Notes: generated by a model not told the origin, from the letters alone. A stretch of 64,000 nt of DNA from Leifsonia virtsii (GCF_030433675.1 NZ_JAROCB010000003.1:186001-250000), one strand, 5' to 3'. Positions 24,070 through 33,281 are shown, counted from the stretch's first letter. Translations and numbers: made by a program.

Positions 24070-25326
24070 GTGACATCCCCTTCTCTCTTCGCCTCGCGCG
24101 ATTTCCGCCTGCTCCTCGTGGGGCAGACCACTAGCCAGCTGGGCGCGCAGGTCTCCGGCGTCGCACTTCCCCTGCTCGCCGTCGTGAGCCTCCACGCGTC
24201 GGCGTTCGAGGTGGGGCTGCTGGGTGCCGCCTCCACTCTCGCGTTCGCCCTGATCGGCCTGCCCGCCGGGGCCGGGGTCGACCGCGTGCGGAGGCGGCCG
24301 CTGCTCGTCGCCAGCGACGTGGTGCGCGCGGTGCTGCTGCTCAGCATCCCGCTCGCCGCGGTGTTCGGGATGCTGACCATGGCGCAGCTGCTCGTCGTGT
24401 CGCTGCTCGCCGGCGTCGCGCGGGTGTTCTTCGACGTCGGCTACCGCAGCTATCTACCTGCCGTGATCGGCCGCGACCGGGTGCTGGCGGGGAACTCGTC
24501 GCTCGAGTTCGTCCGGGCGTCCGGTCAGGTGGCCGGCCCGGCGCTGGGCGGCGTGCTGGTGTCCCTGATCGGTGCGGCGGCGGTGGTGCTGATCCAGGCC
24601 GGGACGTTCGCGGTCTCGGCTCTGTGCCTGCTCGGCATCCGGGCGCGGGAGGACTCGCCTGCGGCTCCCTCTGCGCGGCGGCGGCTGCGGGCGGAGGTCG
24701 CCGAGGGTCTCGGCGTCGTGTTCCGGTCGCGCGTGCTGCGGGCGACCGCGGTGGCGAGCGCGCTGAGCAACTTCTCGTTCGCGATGGCGTCGGCGGTGAA
24801 CATGGTGTTCCTGTCCCGTACTCTCGGCCTCTCACCCGCCCTCATCGGCGTGGTGATCGCCGCGGGCTCCGTGACGGTGATGGTGGGCGCCGCATTCACG
24901 ACCCGCCTGTCCCGCGCGGTCGGGGAGGCGCGGATCGTGTGGCTGTCGCTCGCGGTGACGGCCCCGCTGTCGCTGCTGGGGGCGTTCGCCCAGCCGGGAT
25001 GGTGGACGCTGCTGATCGTCGCCGGGATCGCCGCGGGCGAGTTCGGCCAGATCGTGTACGCGATAACGCAGGTGAGCGTGCGGCAGCAGCTCTGCCCGGA
25101 CCGCGTCCTCGGCCGCGTGAACGCCACCATGCAGGTGGTCGTGATGGGGCTGTTCCCGCTCGGCGCGATCGTCGGCGGCGTGCTCGGCGACGCGATCGGC
25201 GCCCGCGGGACGCTCCTCACCGCCGGCGCACTGCTGCTGGCGGCCCCCGCGGTGCTCTGGCGCGCGCTGCGCGGCGCCCGCGAGGTCTCCGACCTCCCCG
25301 CCCCTCCGTCCGCTCCCCGCCCTTGA
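24070..25326 (+). CDS. MFS transporter
   Basis: A 418-residue membrane protein with about 12 helices, starting SLFASRDFRLLLVGQTTSQLGAQVSGVALPLLAV, the usual opening of MFS drug or metabolite exporters of the EntS/MFS_3 type. The cytosolic loop GAGVDRVRRRPLLVASDVVRAVLL is the motif-A region, and the second half has VRQQLCPDRVLGRVNATMQ. GTG 24070 puts the start just before the first helix; ATG 24031 would add 13 residues. It is unlikely to take part in the adjoining sugar import, because a terminator separates it on each side. Confidence 0.9.
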   Translation: MTSPSLFASRDFRLLLVGQTTSQLGAQVSGVALPLLAVVSLHASAFEVGLLGAASTLAFALIGLPAGAGVDRVRRRPLLVASDVVRAVLLLSIPLAAVFGMLTMAQLLVVSLLAGVARVFFDVGYRSYLPAVIGRDRVLAGNSSLEFVRASGQVAGPALGGVLVSLIGAAAVVLIQAGTFAVSALCLLGIRAREDSPAAPSARRRLRAEVAEGLGVVFRSRVLRATAVASALSNFSFAMASAVNMVFLSRTLGLSPALIGVVIAAGSVTVMVGAAFTTRLSRAVGEARIVWLSLAVTAPLSLLGAFAQPGWWTLLIVAGIAAGEFGQIVYAITQVSVRQQLCPDRVLGRVNATMQVVVMGLFPLGAIVGGVLGDAIGARGTLLTAGALLLAAPAVLWRALRGAREVSDLPAPPSAPRP

Positions 25327-25342
25327 CCCACCATCCGGGCGC

Positions 25343-25399
25343 TGAGTTGCACCTTGTGGCGGCTATCCGGCCGAAATAGCCACCAGAACGTGCAACTCG
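25343..25399. repeat. Palindromic repeat, family B copy 2
   Basis: The 24-nt arms 25343-25366 and 25376-25399 match copy 1, with four arm mismatches and the loop CCGGCCGAA. It lies 16 bp after the MFS stop. The ends TGAGTTGCAC and GTGCAACTCG are conserved with copies 1 and 3. Confidence 0.85.
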
Positions 25400-25448
25400 G
25401 CGGGGCGGGGCGGGCGGGGGCGGCGGGGGGCGGGGCCGCGGGCGCGCG

Positions 25449-25482
25449 AAAGGGGCGGCCTCCGGTGGGAGGCCGCCCCTTT
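25449..25482. terminator. Bidirectional hairpin terminator
   Basis: A perfect 15-bp stem (AAAGGGGCGGCCTCC paired with GGAGGCCGCCCCTTT) has a GGTG loop. The A and T ends give a U-tract on either strand, so it can stop both the MFS transcript and the convergent binding-protein transcript. Confidence 0.88.
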
Positions 25483-25492
25483 GGAGCGCGGG

Positions 25493-26863
25493 TTACTTGC
25501 TGCTCTTGGTCGACTGTTGGTAGGCCTTCAGGGCCGCGGCCTGCGCGTCCTTCAGGGCCTCGCTGGCCGACTTGTTGCCGAGAAGGTACGACTGGATGGC
25601 GTTCTGCAGCTCCGTCTGGATCTGCTGGCCGGCCGGCGACGCACCGAACGACTTGCCGTTGCCGACGACGTCGTAGTACGTCGAGATGGCCTTGTCGAAG
25701 CCCTCGTTGCCGGACGGCTTCACGTACTTCTCGCGCAGCGTCTTGTCCGCCTCAGGGGAGCCGGTGAAGAGGCCGGTGTTGATCGCGCCGGGCGTCTTGG
25801 TCAGCGTCTTGGCGCGGGCGGCGCCCGCGGCCTCCCAGGCCTGCTCGCTGGTGAGCTTCAGCGCCCAGGCGCACGCGGCGTCCTTGTTCTTGGCGCCGGC
25901 CGGGATGACGAACGACGTGCCGGAGGCGACGGTGAACGGCTGGCCGGAGCTGTCCTTGAACGGCACCGCGCCGATCTCCACCTTGTCGACGAACGGGGTC
26001 AGCACGTTGACGTACCACTGGGCGTTCACCTCGGCGCCGACCTGGTCCTTCACGTACTGGTTGTTCTCGCCGAACATGTCGAACGAGTCGGTGAAGCTCT
26101 TCATCTTCGCGTAGCCGCCCTGCGCGTCGGTGATCTGCTTCAGGACCTCGAGGCCCTTCTCGTTCTTGGAGTCGTCGAGCGTGGGCTTGCCGTCGGAGCC
26201 GATGATCTGGCCGCCGTAGGCGAGCAGCCACAGACCGGCCTGGCCGCTGGCCTGGGGGTCGAAGCCGAGCACGCTCGGGTTGCCGCCGGAGGCCTTGTAC
26301 ATCTTCTTGACGGCCGCGACGAGCGTGTCCGGCTTGGAGGTGTCGATGTCGGCGTCGGTGACCCCGGCCGCCTTCATCACGCGCTCGTTGGTGATGATCG
26401 CCGGCGGCTGGTAGAACTGCGGCACCGCGTAGATCTTGCCCTTGTAGGTGATGTCGTCGACGACCGAGCCGTAGTACTGCTTCTTCGGGTCGACGCTGTT
26501 CACCGAGTAGCACTGGTCGAGCGGCTGGATGAGTCCCTGCGCCGCGTAGGTCGCGACGAACTGGCGGTCCATCTGCACGACGTCGGGGACGTTGCCGCCG
26601 GCGACGCGGGTGGTGAACTTCTGCGCGTCGAACGGGGTCTGGTCGATCTTGATCTGGACGTTCTTCAGCTGGCTCTTGGCGTAGTCGAGTCGGGAGGTGC
26701 CGACGTCGTCGGCGTTGTCGAAGCCCCAGGCGTTGAGCTGGCCCTTCGCGTCCTTCGAGAAGTCCCCTCCGGACGAGCTGCCGCCGCTGGAGCTGCACCC
26801 GGCGAGGAGCGCCACCGACGCGGTGATGGCCAGCGCGGCGAGGGCGGTGTGCCTCTTGTTCAT
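25493..26863 (-). CDS. ABC sugar-binding lipoprotein
   Basis: A 456-residue extracellular binding protein. The signal peptide ends in a lipobox (ALLAGC, Cys 23) followed by a Ser/Gly linker. Family 1 features are QLNAWGFDN, VVQMDRQFVATYAAQGLIQPLDQ, GKIYAVPQFYQPPAIITNERV and ANGQ-type cleft residues in the middle. ATG 26863 follows GAAGGG. Although on the other strand from the permease operon, it carries the same operator type upstream and probably serves that importer. Its own operator at 26954 suggests co-regulation. Confidence 0.93.
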   Translation of the reverse strand: MNKRHTALAALAITASVALLAGCSSSGGSSSGGDFSKDAKGQLNAWGFDNADDVGTSRLDYAKSQLKNVQIKIDQTPFDAQKFTTRVAGGNVPDVVQMDRQFVATYAAQGLIQPLDQCYSVNSVDPKKQYYGSVVDDITYKGKIYAVPQFYQPPAIITNERVMKAAGVTDADIDTSKPDTLVAAVKKMYKASGGNPSVLGFDPQASGQAGLWLLAYGGQIIGSDGKPTLDDSKNEKGLEVLKQITDAQGGYAKMKSFTDSFDMFGENNQYVKDQVGAEVNAQWYVNVLTPFVDKVEIGAVPFKDSSGQPFTVASGTSFVIPAGAKNKDAACAWALKLTSEQAWEAAGAARAKTLTKTPGAINTGLFTGSPEADKTLREKYVKPSGNEGFDKAISTYYDVVGNGKSFGASPAGQQIQTELQNAIQSYLLGNKSASEALKDAQAAALKAYQQSTKSSK

Positions 26864-26953
26864 CTGATTTCCCTTCAGTGGTGTCGCGGCGGGCGTCCTC
26901 GCCCGTGCGAAGAGGTACGGGATCCCCTGCTGCCGGGGTTCGGGGGGCGGCAG

Positions 26954-26971
26954 TGTGGAAACCTTCCCACA
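26954..26971 (-). promoter_or_regulatory. LacI-type operator for binding protein
   Basis: On the minus strand it reads TGTGGGAAGGTTTCCACA, an imperfect 18-bp palindrome resembling the sites at 21898 and 46890 but with AAGGTT in the centre. It is about 90 bp before the lipoprotein start, near a weak TTGTGT-17-TTAGCG promoter on the same strand. Confidence 0.65.
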
Positions 26972-27055
26972 TCGCACGCTAATGCAGCGGTGAGGCTCAA
27001 CACAAGGGGATCGGGTATCAGGAACCCGTTTTCGTTACGTGATCGTTTTGTACGC

Positions 27056-27105
27056 TTGAACCGGATGCTTCTCAAGCCCTAGGGTTTTATGGCAACGATG
27101 CCATA
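27056..27105 (+). promoter_or_regulatory. Promoter and LacI-type operator of GH38-like gene
   Basis: TTGAAC (27056-27061) and TAGGGT (27080-27085), 18 bases apart, form a modest promoter. Next comes TATGGCAACGATGCCATA (27088-27105), an 18-bp near-palindrome of the same family as the other sites, 21 bp before the ATG. The remaining part of the 26864-27055 gap holds no gene. Confidence 0.7.
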
Positions 27106-27126
27106 CCCGCCTCCAGGAAGGCCCCC

Positions 27127-29385
27127 ATGTCCCGCATCCGCCGGATCCTGCTGCTCGGACACACCCACCACGACGTCGGCTACACCAACAGCCCCCGCAT
27201 CATCGACGGGATGCACGCGGAGATCGTCCGCGAAGTCCTCCGCCTGGCGGCCGCCGACACCGCCGCACCCTCCGCGCCCGACCGCTTCCGCTGGACCTTC
27301 GAAGCCGCACGGCCGGTGCTGAACTTCCTCCGCACAGCGGCCCCGAGCGACGTGGATGCGCTGCGCGCCCTCGTCGCCGACGGCACGCTCGCGGTCACCG
27401 GCGGCTACCTCAACATGACGCAGCTGCCCGACCTGCCCGAGTTCGAGGCGGCCTACCGCGCGCTGGGCCGCATCCGCGAGGCCGGCATCCCGGTGCGCAC
27501 CGAGCAGCACGGCGACGTCAACGGCATCGCCTGGGGCGCCGCCGACGCGATGCTCGACGCCGGGATCGACCGCCTGGTCATGGCCCTCAACCCCGACCAC
27601 GGCCGCGCCCCGCTGGAGCAGCCGAGCGTGTTCTGGTGGGAGGCGCCCTCGGGCCGGCGCGTGTTCACCCTGCTGTCGACCCACTACGGCTTCGGCGAGG
27701 AGTGGGGCATCGTGGACGCCGATGTGGAGCTCGCGGAGGAGCGCATCCACGCGTTCGTCGAACGGCTGGACGCGCGCGACGACTACCCGTTCGACACCGC
27801 GGTCGTGCACGCGGGCAACGACAACCGCTGGCCGACCGCGCTGTTCACCCGCGTCGTCCGGCACTGGAACGAACGCCACCCCGACCGGCCCATGGAGACG
27901 TCGACGATCGACACGGCGATGGATGCGCTGGCCGCGCAGGCGCCGGCCGACCTGCCGGTGCTGCGCGGCGAGTGGGCGGACTGGTGGTCGCACGGACACG
28001 GCTCCACCGCGCGCGAGGTGGCCGTCTACCGCGAGGCGCGCCGGTTCGCCCGGTCGGCTCGCGAGGCGCTGCGCATCGCGGCGGGGCGCGGCGAGGGCGA
28101 CCCCGCGCTCGCGACCGTGCTCGGCTACCGCCGCGGCCCCGCGCGACTCCGGGGCGACGCCGAGCTCGCCGCCGCGTTCGACCGGGTGGATGAGGAGCTG
28201 CTGCTCTTCGGAGAGCACACCTGGGGCTCGTGGGAGACCTACTCGAAGCCGCACTCGCACTTCAGCCACTCGCACTGGAACGCGAAGGCCGCGTTCGCCT
28301 ACGGCGCCTGGGATCTGGCGCGCGACCTGAACGTCGAGGCGCTGTACCGGCTGGCGGCGTCCGGCGCCGACCCCGTGCCCGTCGAGGGCGTGCTGGTGGC
28401 CAACCTCACCGACCGTCCGCGCCGCGAGGCGGTCGAGGCGGAGGTCGCCGGGACGCGGCGCGTGACGCTCGTGGCGGACGTTCCACCGGAGTCGGCGGTC
28501 GTGCTGCCCGTCCCGGAGCCCGAGCCGGAGCCGACGGCCGGGACCACCGTGCAGGCGGGCCGCTACCGCGCGACCGTCGACCCCGCCCGCGGCGGTCTGG
28601 TGTCGCTGGTCGACCTGACCGACGGCCGCGAGCTCGTCGATGCGGGTGCACCGCACGGCCTGGGCGCGGTCGTCGTGGAGACGGTCTCGGATGCCGGTCG
28701 CGCGCATCCCGTGTTCGAGAACCCGAAGAACTTCAACCCGGCGTTCCCCGGCCCGGCGTTCGACCGCTCGCACGGCTCCTCGACGGACGAGCCACAGGTG
28801 GTGGAGACCCGCGACTACGCCCGCATCCGGTGGACCAGCGGGCTGCCCGGCCTCACCGCCGTCCACACGCTCAGGCTGTTCCGCGAGCTGGACGACATCG
28901 ACCTGGCGGTGCACATCGCGAAGCCGGAGCGGTTCGGGCCGGAGAGCGTCTTCGTCGCCTTCCCGTTCGCGGTCGGCCGGCCGGAGTTCCTCGTCGAGAC
29001 CGCCGGCGCCGTGTTCGCCCCGGAGACGGAGCAGCTGCCGGACACGTCGAAGGACTGGTACTCGATCCAGCACGCGGTCGGCGTCCGCGGAGACGGAGGC
29101 GCTGTGCTGTGGGGCGCGGTGGATGCGCCGCTCGTGCAGCTCGGCGGCATCCGCACCGGCGAGTGGTCGCGAACGCTGGAACCCGTCGGCGGACACATCG
29201 ACAGCTGGGTGATGAACAACCTGCACTTCACCAACTTCCAGGCGCGGCAGGAGTTCACCGGGACGCTGCACTACCGCTTCCGGCCGGCCGCTGCCGAGGG
29301 GTTGCGCGAGGCGGTCGCGGCATACGGTGCCGCGATGGCGTTGCCGCTGCAGGCGCGGGCGTACGCGGGGCCGCTCGGGCGCTGA
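27127..29385 (+). CDS. GH38-like glycosidase (DUF5054-type)
   Basis: A 752-residue protein. The N-terminus RILLLGHTHHDVGYT has the H-x-x-H-D metal-site start of alpha-mannosidase-like folds, as in DUF5054 proteins. Further parts are VRTEQHGDVNGIAWGAADAMLDAGI, WEAPSGRRVFTLLSTHYGFGEEWG, and HTWGSWETYSKPHSHFSHSHWN, which is rich in His. The C-terminal half is beta-rich. It is probably a cytosolic glycosidase, as there is no signal peptide. The substrate is unproven, but the operator and importer context point to oligosaccharides. AGGAAGG precedes ATG. Confidence 0.8.
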   Translation: MSRIRRILLLGHTHHDVGYTNSPRIIDGMHAEIVREVLRLAAADTAAPSAPDRFRWTFEAARPVLNFLRTAAPSDVDALRALVADGTLAVTGGYLNMTQLPDLPEFEAAYRALGRIREAGIPVRTEQHGDVNGIAWGAADAMLDAGIDRLVMALNPDHGRAPLEQPSVFWWEAPSGRRVFTLLSTHYGFGEEWGIVDADVELAEERIHAFVERLDARDDYPFDTAVVHAGNDNRWPTALFTRVVRHWNERHPDRPMETSTIDTAMDALAAQAPADLPVLRGEWADWWSHGHGSTAREVAVYREARRFARSAREALRIAAGRGEGDPALATVLGYRRGPARLRGDAELAAAFDRVDEELLLFGEHTWGSWETYSKPHSHFSHSHWNAKAAFAYGAWDLARDLNVEALYRLAASGADPVPVEGVLVANLTDRPRREAVEAEVAGTRRVTLVADVPPESAVVLPVPEPEPEPTAGTTVQAGRYRATVDPARGGLVSLVDLTDGRELVDAGAPHGLGAVVVETVSDAGRAHPVFENPKNFNPAFPGPAFDRSHGSSTDEPQVVETRDYARIRWTSGLPGLTAVHTLRLFRELDDIDLAVHIAKPERFGPESVFVAFPFAVGRPEFLVETAGAVFAPETEQLPDTSKDWYSIQHAVGVRGDGGAVLWGAVDAPLVQLGGIRTGEWSRTLEPVGGHIDSWVMNNLHFTNFQARQEFTGTLHYRFRPAAAEGLREAVAAYGAAMALPLQARAYAGPLGR

Positions 29386-29545
29386 CCGCATCCCGCAACC
29401 TGGGAGACCCCTCACAAAGGGGGCATCCGCCGATCCGATCGCGACCCCGATCCGGATGACCCCACGGCGGGCGTTCCCTCCCCCGCCCACGGGATGCGGC
29501 ACGGCGGATGCGACCAGGGGCGCACGACGTGCCGCACCCCACCCA

Positions 29546-29619
29546 CCCACCGTCGAGTCCGCGAAGACTGCACGCCCGCCCGGCGTGTCGCGTGCAGTCT
29601 TCGCGGACTCGACGGTGGG
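29546..29619. repeat. Palindromic repeat, family A copy 2
   Basis: Perfect 29-nt arms (29546-29574 and 29591-29619) with a 16-nt loop CCCGCCCGGCGTGTCG. Compared with copy 1 the arms differ at paired positions (CCCACCG against CCCGCCG, GAAGACT against GAATACT), and each change is matched in the other arm. It lies in the 282-bp gap between the GH38-like gene and the ABC ATPase, in which no gene is seen. Confidence 0.9.
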
Positions 29620-29667
29620 GGTGCACGGGTAGGCTGGCCGGACAGACGACAACGTGAGGGGGTGCGC

Positions 29668-30435
29668 GTGGCGGAGGACGACGGCCTCGCGATCAGGATC
29701 CGCGGGCTGCACAAGCGGTTCGGCGAGAAGATCGCAGTGGATGGGATCGATCTGGACGTCCCGTCCGGCAGCTTCTACGGGCTGGTGGGCCCGAACGGCG
29801 CGGGCAAGACCACGACCCTGAGCATGGCCACCGGTCTGCTGCGTCCCGATGCGGGCGAGGTGCTCATCCACGGCGTCGACATGTGGCATCAGCCGCTGGT
29901 CGCGAAGGCCATGGTGGGCGTGCTGTCGGACGGAGTCCGCCTGTTCGACCGGCTCACCGGGCAGCAGCTGGTGGAGTACGCAGGGCTCCTGAGCGGGATG
30001 GACCGGCCGACCGCGCAGCAGCGCACGGCCGACCTGCTGCAGCTGCTCGACCTGCAGTCCGCCGGCGGCACGCTCGTCGTCGACTTCTCCGCCGGCATGA
30101 CGAAGAAGATCGCGCTCGCGGCCGCCATGGTGCACGCGCCCCGGGTGCTGGTGCTGGACGAGCCGTTCGAGTCGGTCGACCCGGTCTCGGCGGCGAACAT
30201 CCGCGACATCCTGCGCACCTACGTCGACGGCGGCGGCACGGTCGTCGTCTCGTCGCACGTGATGGACCTGGTGGAGCGGATGTGCGACCACGTCGCCGTC
30301 ATCACCGCCGGACGCGTGGTCGCGGCCGGGTCGGTCGACGACGTGCGTGCCGGCTCCACGCTCGAGGACCGCTTCGTCGAGCTGGTCGGCGGCCGCCGCG
30401 TCGGGGAGGGGCCGGAGTGGTTGCGACACTCGTAA
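29668..30435 (+). CDS. ABC transporter ATPase subunit
   Basis: A 255-residue ATPase. Walker A is GPNGAGKTT, Walker B VLVLDEPFESVD, and the switch His is in VVVSSHVMDL. The signature loop is VVDFSAGMTKKIALAAAM, where FSAGM takes the place of the usual LSGGQ; such variants occur in exporters of this type. GTG 29668 lies five bases after GAGGGGG; GTG 29662 is also possible. It overlaps the permease by 19 bases. The exporter substrate is unknown. Confidence 0.9.
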   Translation: MAEDDGLAIRIRGLHKRFGEKIAVDGIDLDVPSGSFYGLVGPNGAGKTTTLSMATGLLRPDAGEVLIHGVDMWHQPLVAKAMVGVLSDGVRLFDRLTGQQLVEYAGLLSGMDRPTAQQRTADLLQLLDLQSAGGTLVVDFSAGMTKKIALAAAMVHAPRVLVLDEPFESVDPVSAANIRDILRTYVDGGGTVVVSSHVMDLVERMCDHVAVITAGRVVAAGSVDDVRAGSTLEDRFVELVGGRRVGEGPEWLRHS

Positions 30436-31988
30436 GGCTGCGGCTGCTCGTCCTCCGTAACTCGTTCCGCCGAAGCACCAGTCAGCTGGTCGCCGTCATC
30501 ATCGGCGCGCTGTACGGCGCGGTGGGCCTCATCGTGGTGCTCGGCGCGCTCGTCGGCCTGTCGTTCGCCCCCGCCGAGGTGGCCACGACCGCCGTGGTGC
30601 TGGCCGGGTCGGCCGCGGTGCTCGGCTGGGCCGTGCTCCCGCTGCTGCTCTCGGGTGTGGAGCAGACGCTCGACCCAGGCCACCTGGCCGTCTACCCGAT
30701 CGCGATGCGCCCGCTGATGATCGGGATGCTGCTGAGCGGCGCGGTCGGCGTCGCCGGCGCGGCGACGACCATCGCCTCACTGGGAACCGCCCTGCCCTGG
30801 CTGCGGTCGCCGGGAGTCGCGGTGGTCGCCCTGCTGACCGGGGTGCTCGGCGCGGCGACGTGCATCGTGGTATCGCGGGCCGTCACGTCGATCGCGAGCG
30901 GGCTCGCCTCCGGGCGCCGGTTCCGCGAGGCGAGCGGTCTGCTCGTGCTGATCCCCCTCATCCTGGCCGGCCCCATCATCATCGGCATCACCAGCGGGCT
31001 GCGCTCGTCGGCCGACGCCCTGCCCTCGGTCGCCGCGGGTCTCGGCTGGTCTCCGCTCGGCGCCGTGTGGGCCGTGCCGGGAGCGGTCGCCGCGGGCGAT
31101 CCGCTCGGCGCGCTGCTGCGGCTGCTCATCGCGGTTGCGACCTTCGTCGTGCTGTGGTTCGTGTGGCGCTGGGGGCTCGAGCGCTCGCTCGTGACGCCGA
31201 CGCGGGCGTCCGCGCGCGTGCGCGCGCCGGGCAAGTCGGGGCTGTTCGGCATCCTGCCCGGCACCCAGGCCGGTGCGATCGCCGCGCGCTGCCTGACCTA
31301 CTGGTTCCGGGACCCGCGCTACCTGCGTCAGTTGCTCGTCATCCCGCTGCTGCCCGCGGTGATGCTGTTCTACTCGAGCATCAACCACTCGAACGGCTAC
31401 CTTTTCGCCGCCGGCCCCGTCGTCGCGTTCGCGCTGGGGATCGGGATGATCGCCGATGTCTCGTACGACTCCACGGCGTTCGCGCTGCACGTGTCGAAGG
31501 CGGTGCCTGGTCGGGCCGACCGCTGGGGGCGCGCGGCGGCGATGCTCACCTTCGGCATACCCGCGGTGGCCATCCTCTCCCTCGGCGCCGCGGCGGTCGA
31601 GGGCGACTGGCTGCCCGCTCCCGGCCTCCTCGGGCTCGCGCTCGGGATGCTGCTCAGCGGCGCCGCCGTGTGCTCGGTGACCTCGGCGCGCTTCGTGTTC
31701 CCGGTGCCGGAGCCCGGCGACAACCCGTTCCGCTCGCGGCCGGGCGCGAACATCTCCCTGATCGGGCCGACCTTCGCCGCCTGGGGCGTCATCGCCGTGC
31801 TGTGCCTGCCGGAGATCGTGCTGCTCGTGGTGTCCCTGGTCACCCGCGAGGCCGTGTGGGGCTGGCTGGGCCTGGCCGCGGGCGTGGTGCTCGGCATCGT
31901 GCTGCTCGTCGTCGGCGTGCGCCTCGGCGGTCGCCTGCTCGACGCCCGTGCGCCCGAGCTGCTGCAGCAGCTGCGCAAAGACGGCTGA
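30417..31988 (+). CDS. ABC-2-type exporter permease
   Basis: A 523-residue membrane protein with about 12 hydrophobic stretches in two similar halves, for example LVAVIIGALYGAVGLIVVLGALVGLSF and WGVIAVLCLPEIVLLVVSLVTREAVWGWLGLAAGVVLGIVLLVVGV. GTG 30417 follows GGAGGGG and lies inside the ATPase gene, so translation is coupled. With the ATPase it forms a two-gene exporter. Nothing in the neighbourhood names its cargo. Confidence 0.85.
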   Translation: MVATLVRLRLLVLRNSFRRSTSQLVAVIIGALYGAVGLIVVLGALVGLSFAPAEVATTAVVLAGSAAVLGWAVLPLLLSGVEQTLDPGHLAVYPIAMRPLMIGMLLSGAVGVAGAATTIASLGTALPWLRSPGVAVVALLTGVLGAATCIVVSRAVTSIASGLASGRRFREASGLLVLIPLILAGPIIIGITSGLRSSADALPSVAAGLGWSPLGAVWAVPGAVAAGDPLGALLRLLIAVATFVVLWFVWRWGLERSLVTPTRASARVRAPGKSGLFGILPGTQAGAIAARCLTYWFRDPRYLRQLLVIPLLPAVMLFYSSINHSNGYLFAAGPVVAFALGIGMIADVSYDSTAFALHVSKAVPGRADRWGRAAAMLTFGIPAVAILSLGAAAVEGDWLPAPGLLGLALGMLLSGAAVCSVTSARFVFPVPEPGDNPFRSRPGANISLIGPTFAAWGVIAVLCLPEIVLLVVSLVTREAVWGWLGLAAGVVLGIVLLVVGVRLGGRLLDARAPELLQQLRKDG

Positions 31989-32013
31989 CCGGGCGCATCG
32001 GGCGAGTGGACGC

Positions 32014-32514
32014 ATGGAACACGATGCGGATTGGCGCCCGGTGATCGCCGCGCTGGCGAACGCGGATGCCCGTGCCGCGTGGGCGCGTCTCGTGCTCGGT
32101 GAGAGCGGACCGCCCGCGAACGCACGCGAGCGCCGCGCCTTCGCGCTGCTGGAGGCCGCGGGGCTGGCCGGCCGCGACGACGGGGGCGGCTACCGGGTGG
32201 ACGACACGCGCCTGCGCCGGTTGCTCGCCGCGTCGGCTGCGGCGCGCCCCCGGCCGCACGGCGTCGACCGGTTCCTGCGCCCGGACGGGCGCATCGATCG
32301 CTTCCCCTCGGGCTCCGCCGACCGGGCCGCCCTGCTCACGCACGTCGCGGATGCGGTGCTCACGGCGGGCGAGACGGTCGGCGAGCGCGACCTCACCGAG
32401 CGTCTCGCCCGGTTCGCCGACGACCCGGTCACCCTCCGCCGCCACCTCGTGGACGCCGGCCTTGTCGCCCGCACCCCGACCGGCTCCGAGTACACCCGCG
32501 CGCGCCGACCCTGA
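32014..32514 (+). CDS. DUF2087 domain protein
   Basis: A 166-residue protein. The C-terminal half (VDRFLRPDGRIDRFPSGSADRAALLTHVADAV, GERDLTERLARFADDPVTLRRHLVDAGLVARTPTGSEYTR) is a DUF2087 winged-helix-like module often found with transcription regulators. The N-terminal 80 residues are helical (WARLVLGESGPPANARERRAFALLEAAGLAGRD) and also look like a DNA-binding winged helix. It lies 25 bp after the exporter permease and is probably in the same transcript. It may act as a regulator, but this is not known. Confidence 0.8.
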   Translation: MEHDADWRPVIAALANADARAAWARLVLGESGPPANARERRAFALLEAAGLAGRDDGGGYRVDDTRLRRLLAASAAARPRPHGVDRFLRPDGRIDRFPSGSADRAALLTHVADAVLTAGETVGERDLTERLARFADDPVTLRRHLVDAGLVARTPTGSEYTRARRP

Positions 32515-32698
32515 GCCGGCCGCCAGCACGCGCGATGACCACATGGTGTCCAGATGCGCCCATCCTCACCCTGAGCGACGATCCGGGGCGCCCGGGTTTG
32601 TGGCGCTGGCGGCCCACCCACGAAACTCCCGCCCACCGAGGCCTTCTGCGAGCGGATGCTGGATGTGGGATCGTGCTTCCACGGGAAGGGGATGCTCG

Positions 32699-33037
32699 AT
32701 GGCGCGGCAAGTCACGATGACGGCGGCCACCCCACGGCGCGAAGTGCTGCGCGAAGGGAACGAACAGGCGGCCGCTGGTCTCGGCGAGAGACTTCGTCAA
32801 GTTCGAATGGACCGCAGGCTCTCTCAAGAGGACTTGGCGGCGCGGGCGGGACTGGGTCCGGGCACTGTCGCGAGGATCGAAGGCGGCCACCAGTCTCCCC
32901 GCGTGAGCACCGTGGTTCGCCTTGCCAACGTGCTCGAGATCCCCGTGCGGCAGCTGATCGACCCACGTGAATGCGGCTGTGCCTTACTCACCGGTCCACG
33001 ACAGCCCGTTGGCACGGAGCGCGCTCAGTCTGGCTAG
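32699..33037 (+). CDS. XRE-family DNA-binding regulator
   Basis: A 112-residue protein with a Cro/C1-type helix-turn-helix: LGERLRQVRMDRRLSQEDLAARAGLGPGTVARIEGGHQSPRVSTVVRLANVLEIPVRQLI. ATG 32699 has GGGAAGGGG ahead. The short tail has one Cys pair region (RECGCALL). It is convergent with the peptide cluster that begins at 33105 and shares that cluster's lower GC, so it is a plausible cluster regulator. The 184-bp gap upstream contains no gene. Confidence 0.85.
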   Translation: MARQVTMTAATPRREVLREGNEQAAAGLGERLRQVRMDRRLSQEDLAARAGLGPGTVARIEGGHQSPRVSTVVRLANVLEIPVRQLIDPRECGCALLTGPRQPVGTERAQSG

Positions 33038-33104
33038 ACGGGAACGCCTCCGCCCAGCGGACGAAGGCGCTCCCGTGCTTGCGGGCCGGAGATATCTGGC
33101 GTGC

Positions 33105-33281
33105 CTAACGTCCGGCGGCCGCGGCACCGAGGGCGCCGCCGACCGCAGACGTGACGACCGTCACCGCGATGATGCCCACCAGCGCGGGAGTCGCCGTGAC
33201 CGGCGCGGCCTTGTTGATGGTGAGTTCTCCGTCACGGATCCCGGCCGCACTCAACGTGTTGAAGTGGTTGGCGATTGTCAT
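33105..33281 (-). CDS. Linaridin-like RiPP precursor peptide 1
   Basis: A 58-residue peptide with an AAGGAG ribosome site. Residues 1-26 are a charged leader (MTIANHFNTLSAAGIRDGEL, then TINKAA). Residues 27-32 are PVTATP, matching the PxxxTP motif at the leader/core junction of linaridins such as cypemycin. Residues 33-58 are rich in Ala, Gly and Val with two Thr and one Ser (VTVVTSAVGG) and end AAAAGR. By cypemycin analogy the core would begin at Ala 30 (A-T-P). There is no Cys. It lies 112 bp after the methyltransferase stop. Confidence 0.78.
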   Translation of the reverse strand: MTIANHFNTLSAAGIRDGELTINKAAPVTATPALVGIIAVTVVTSAVGGALGAAAAGR

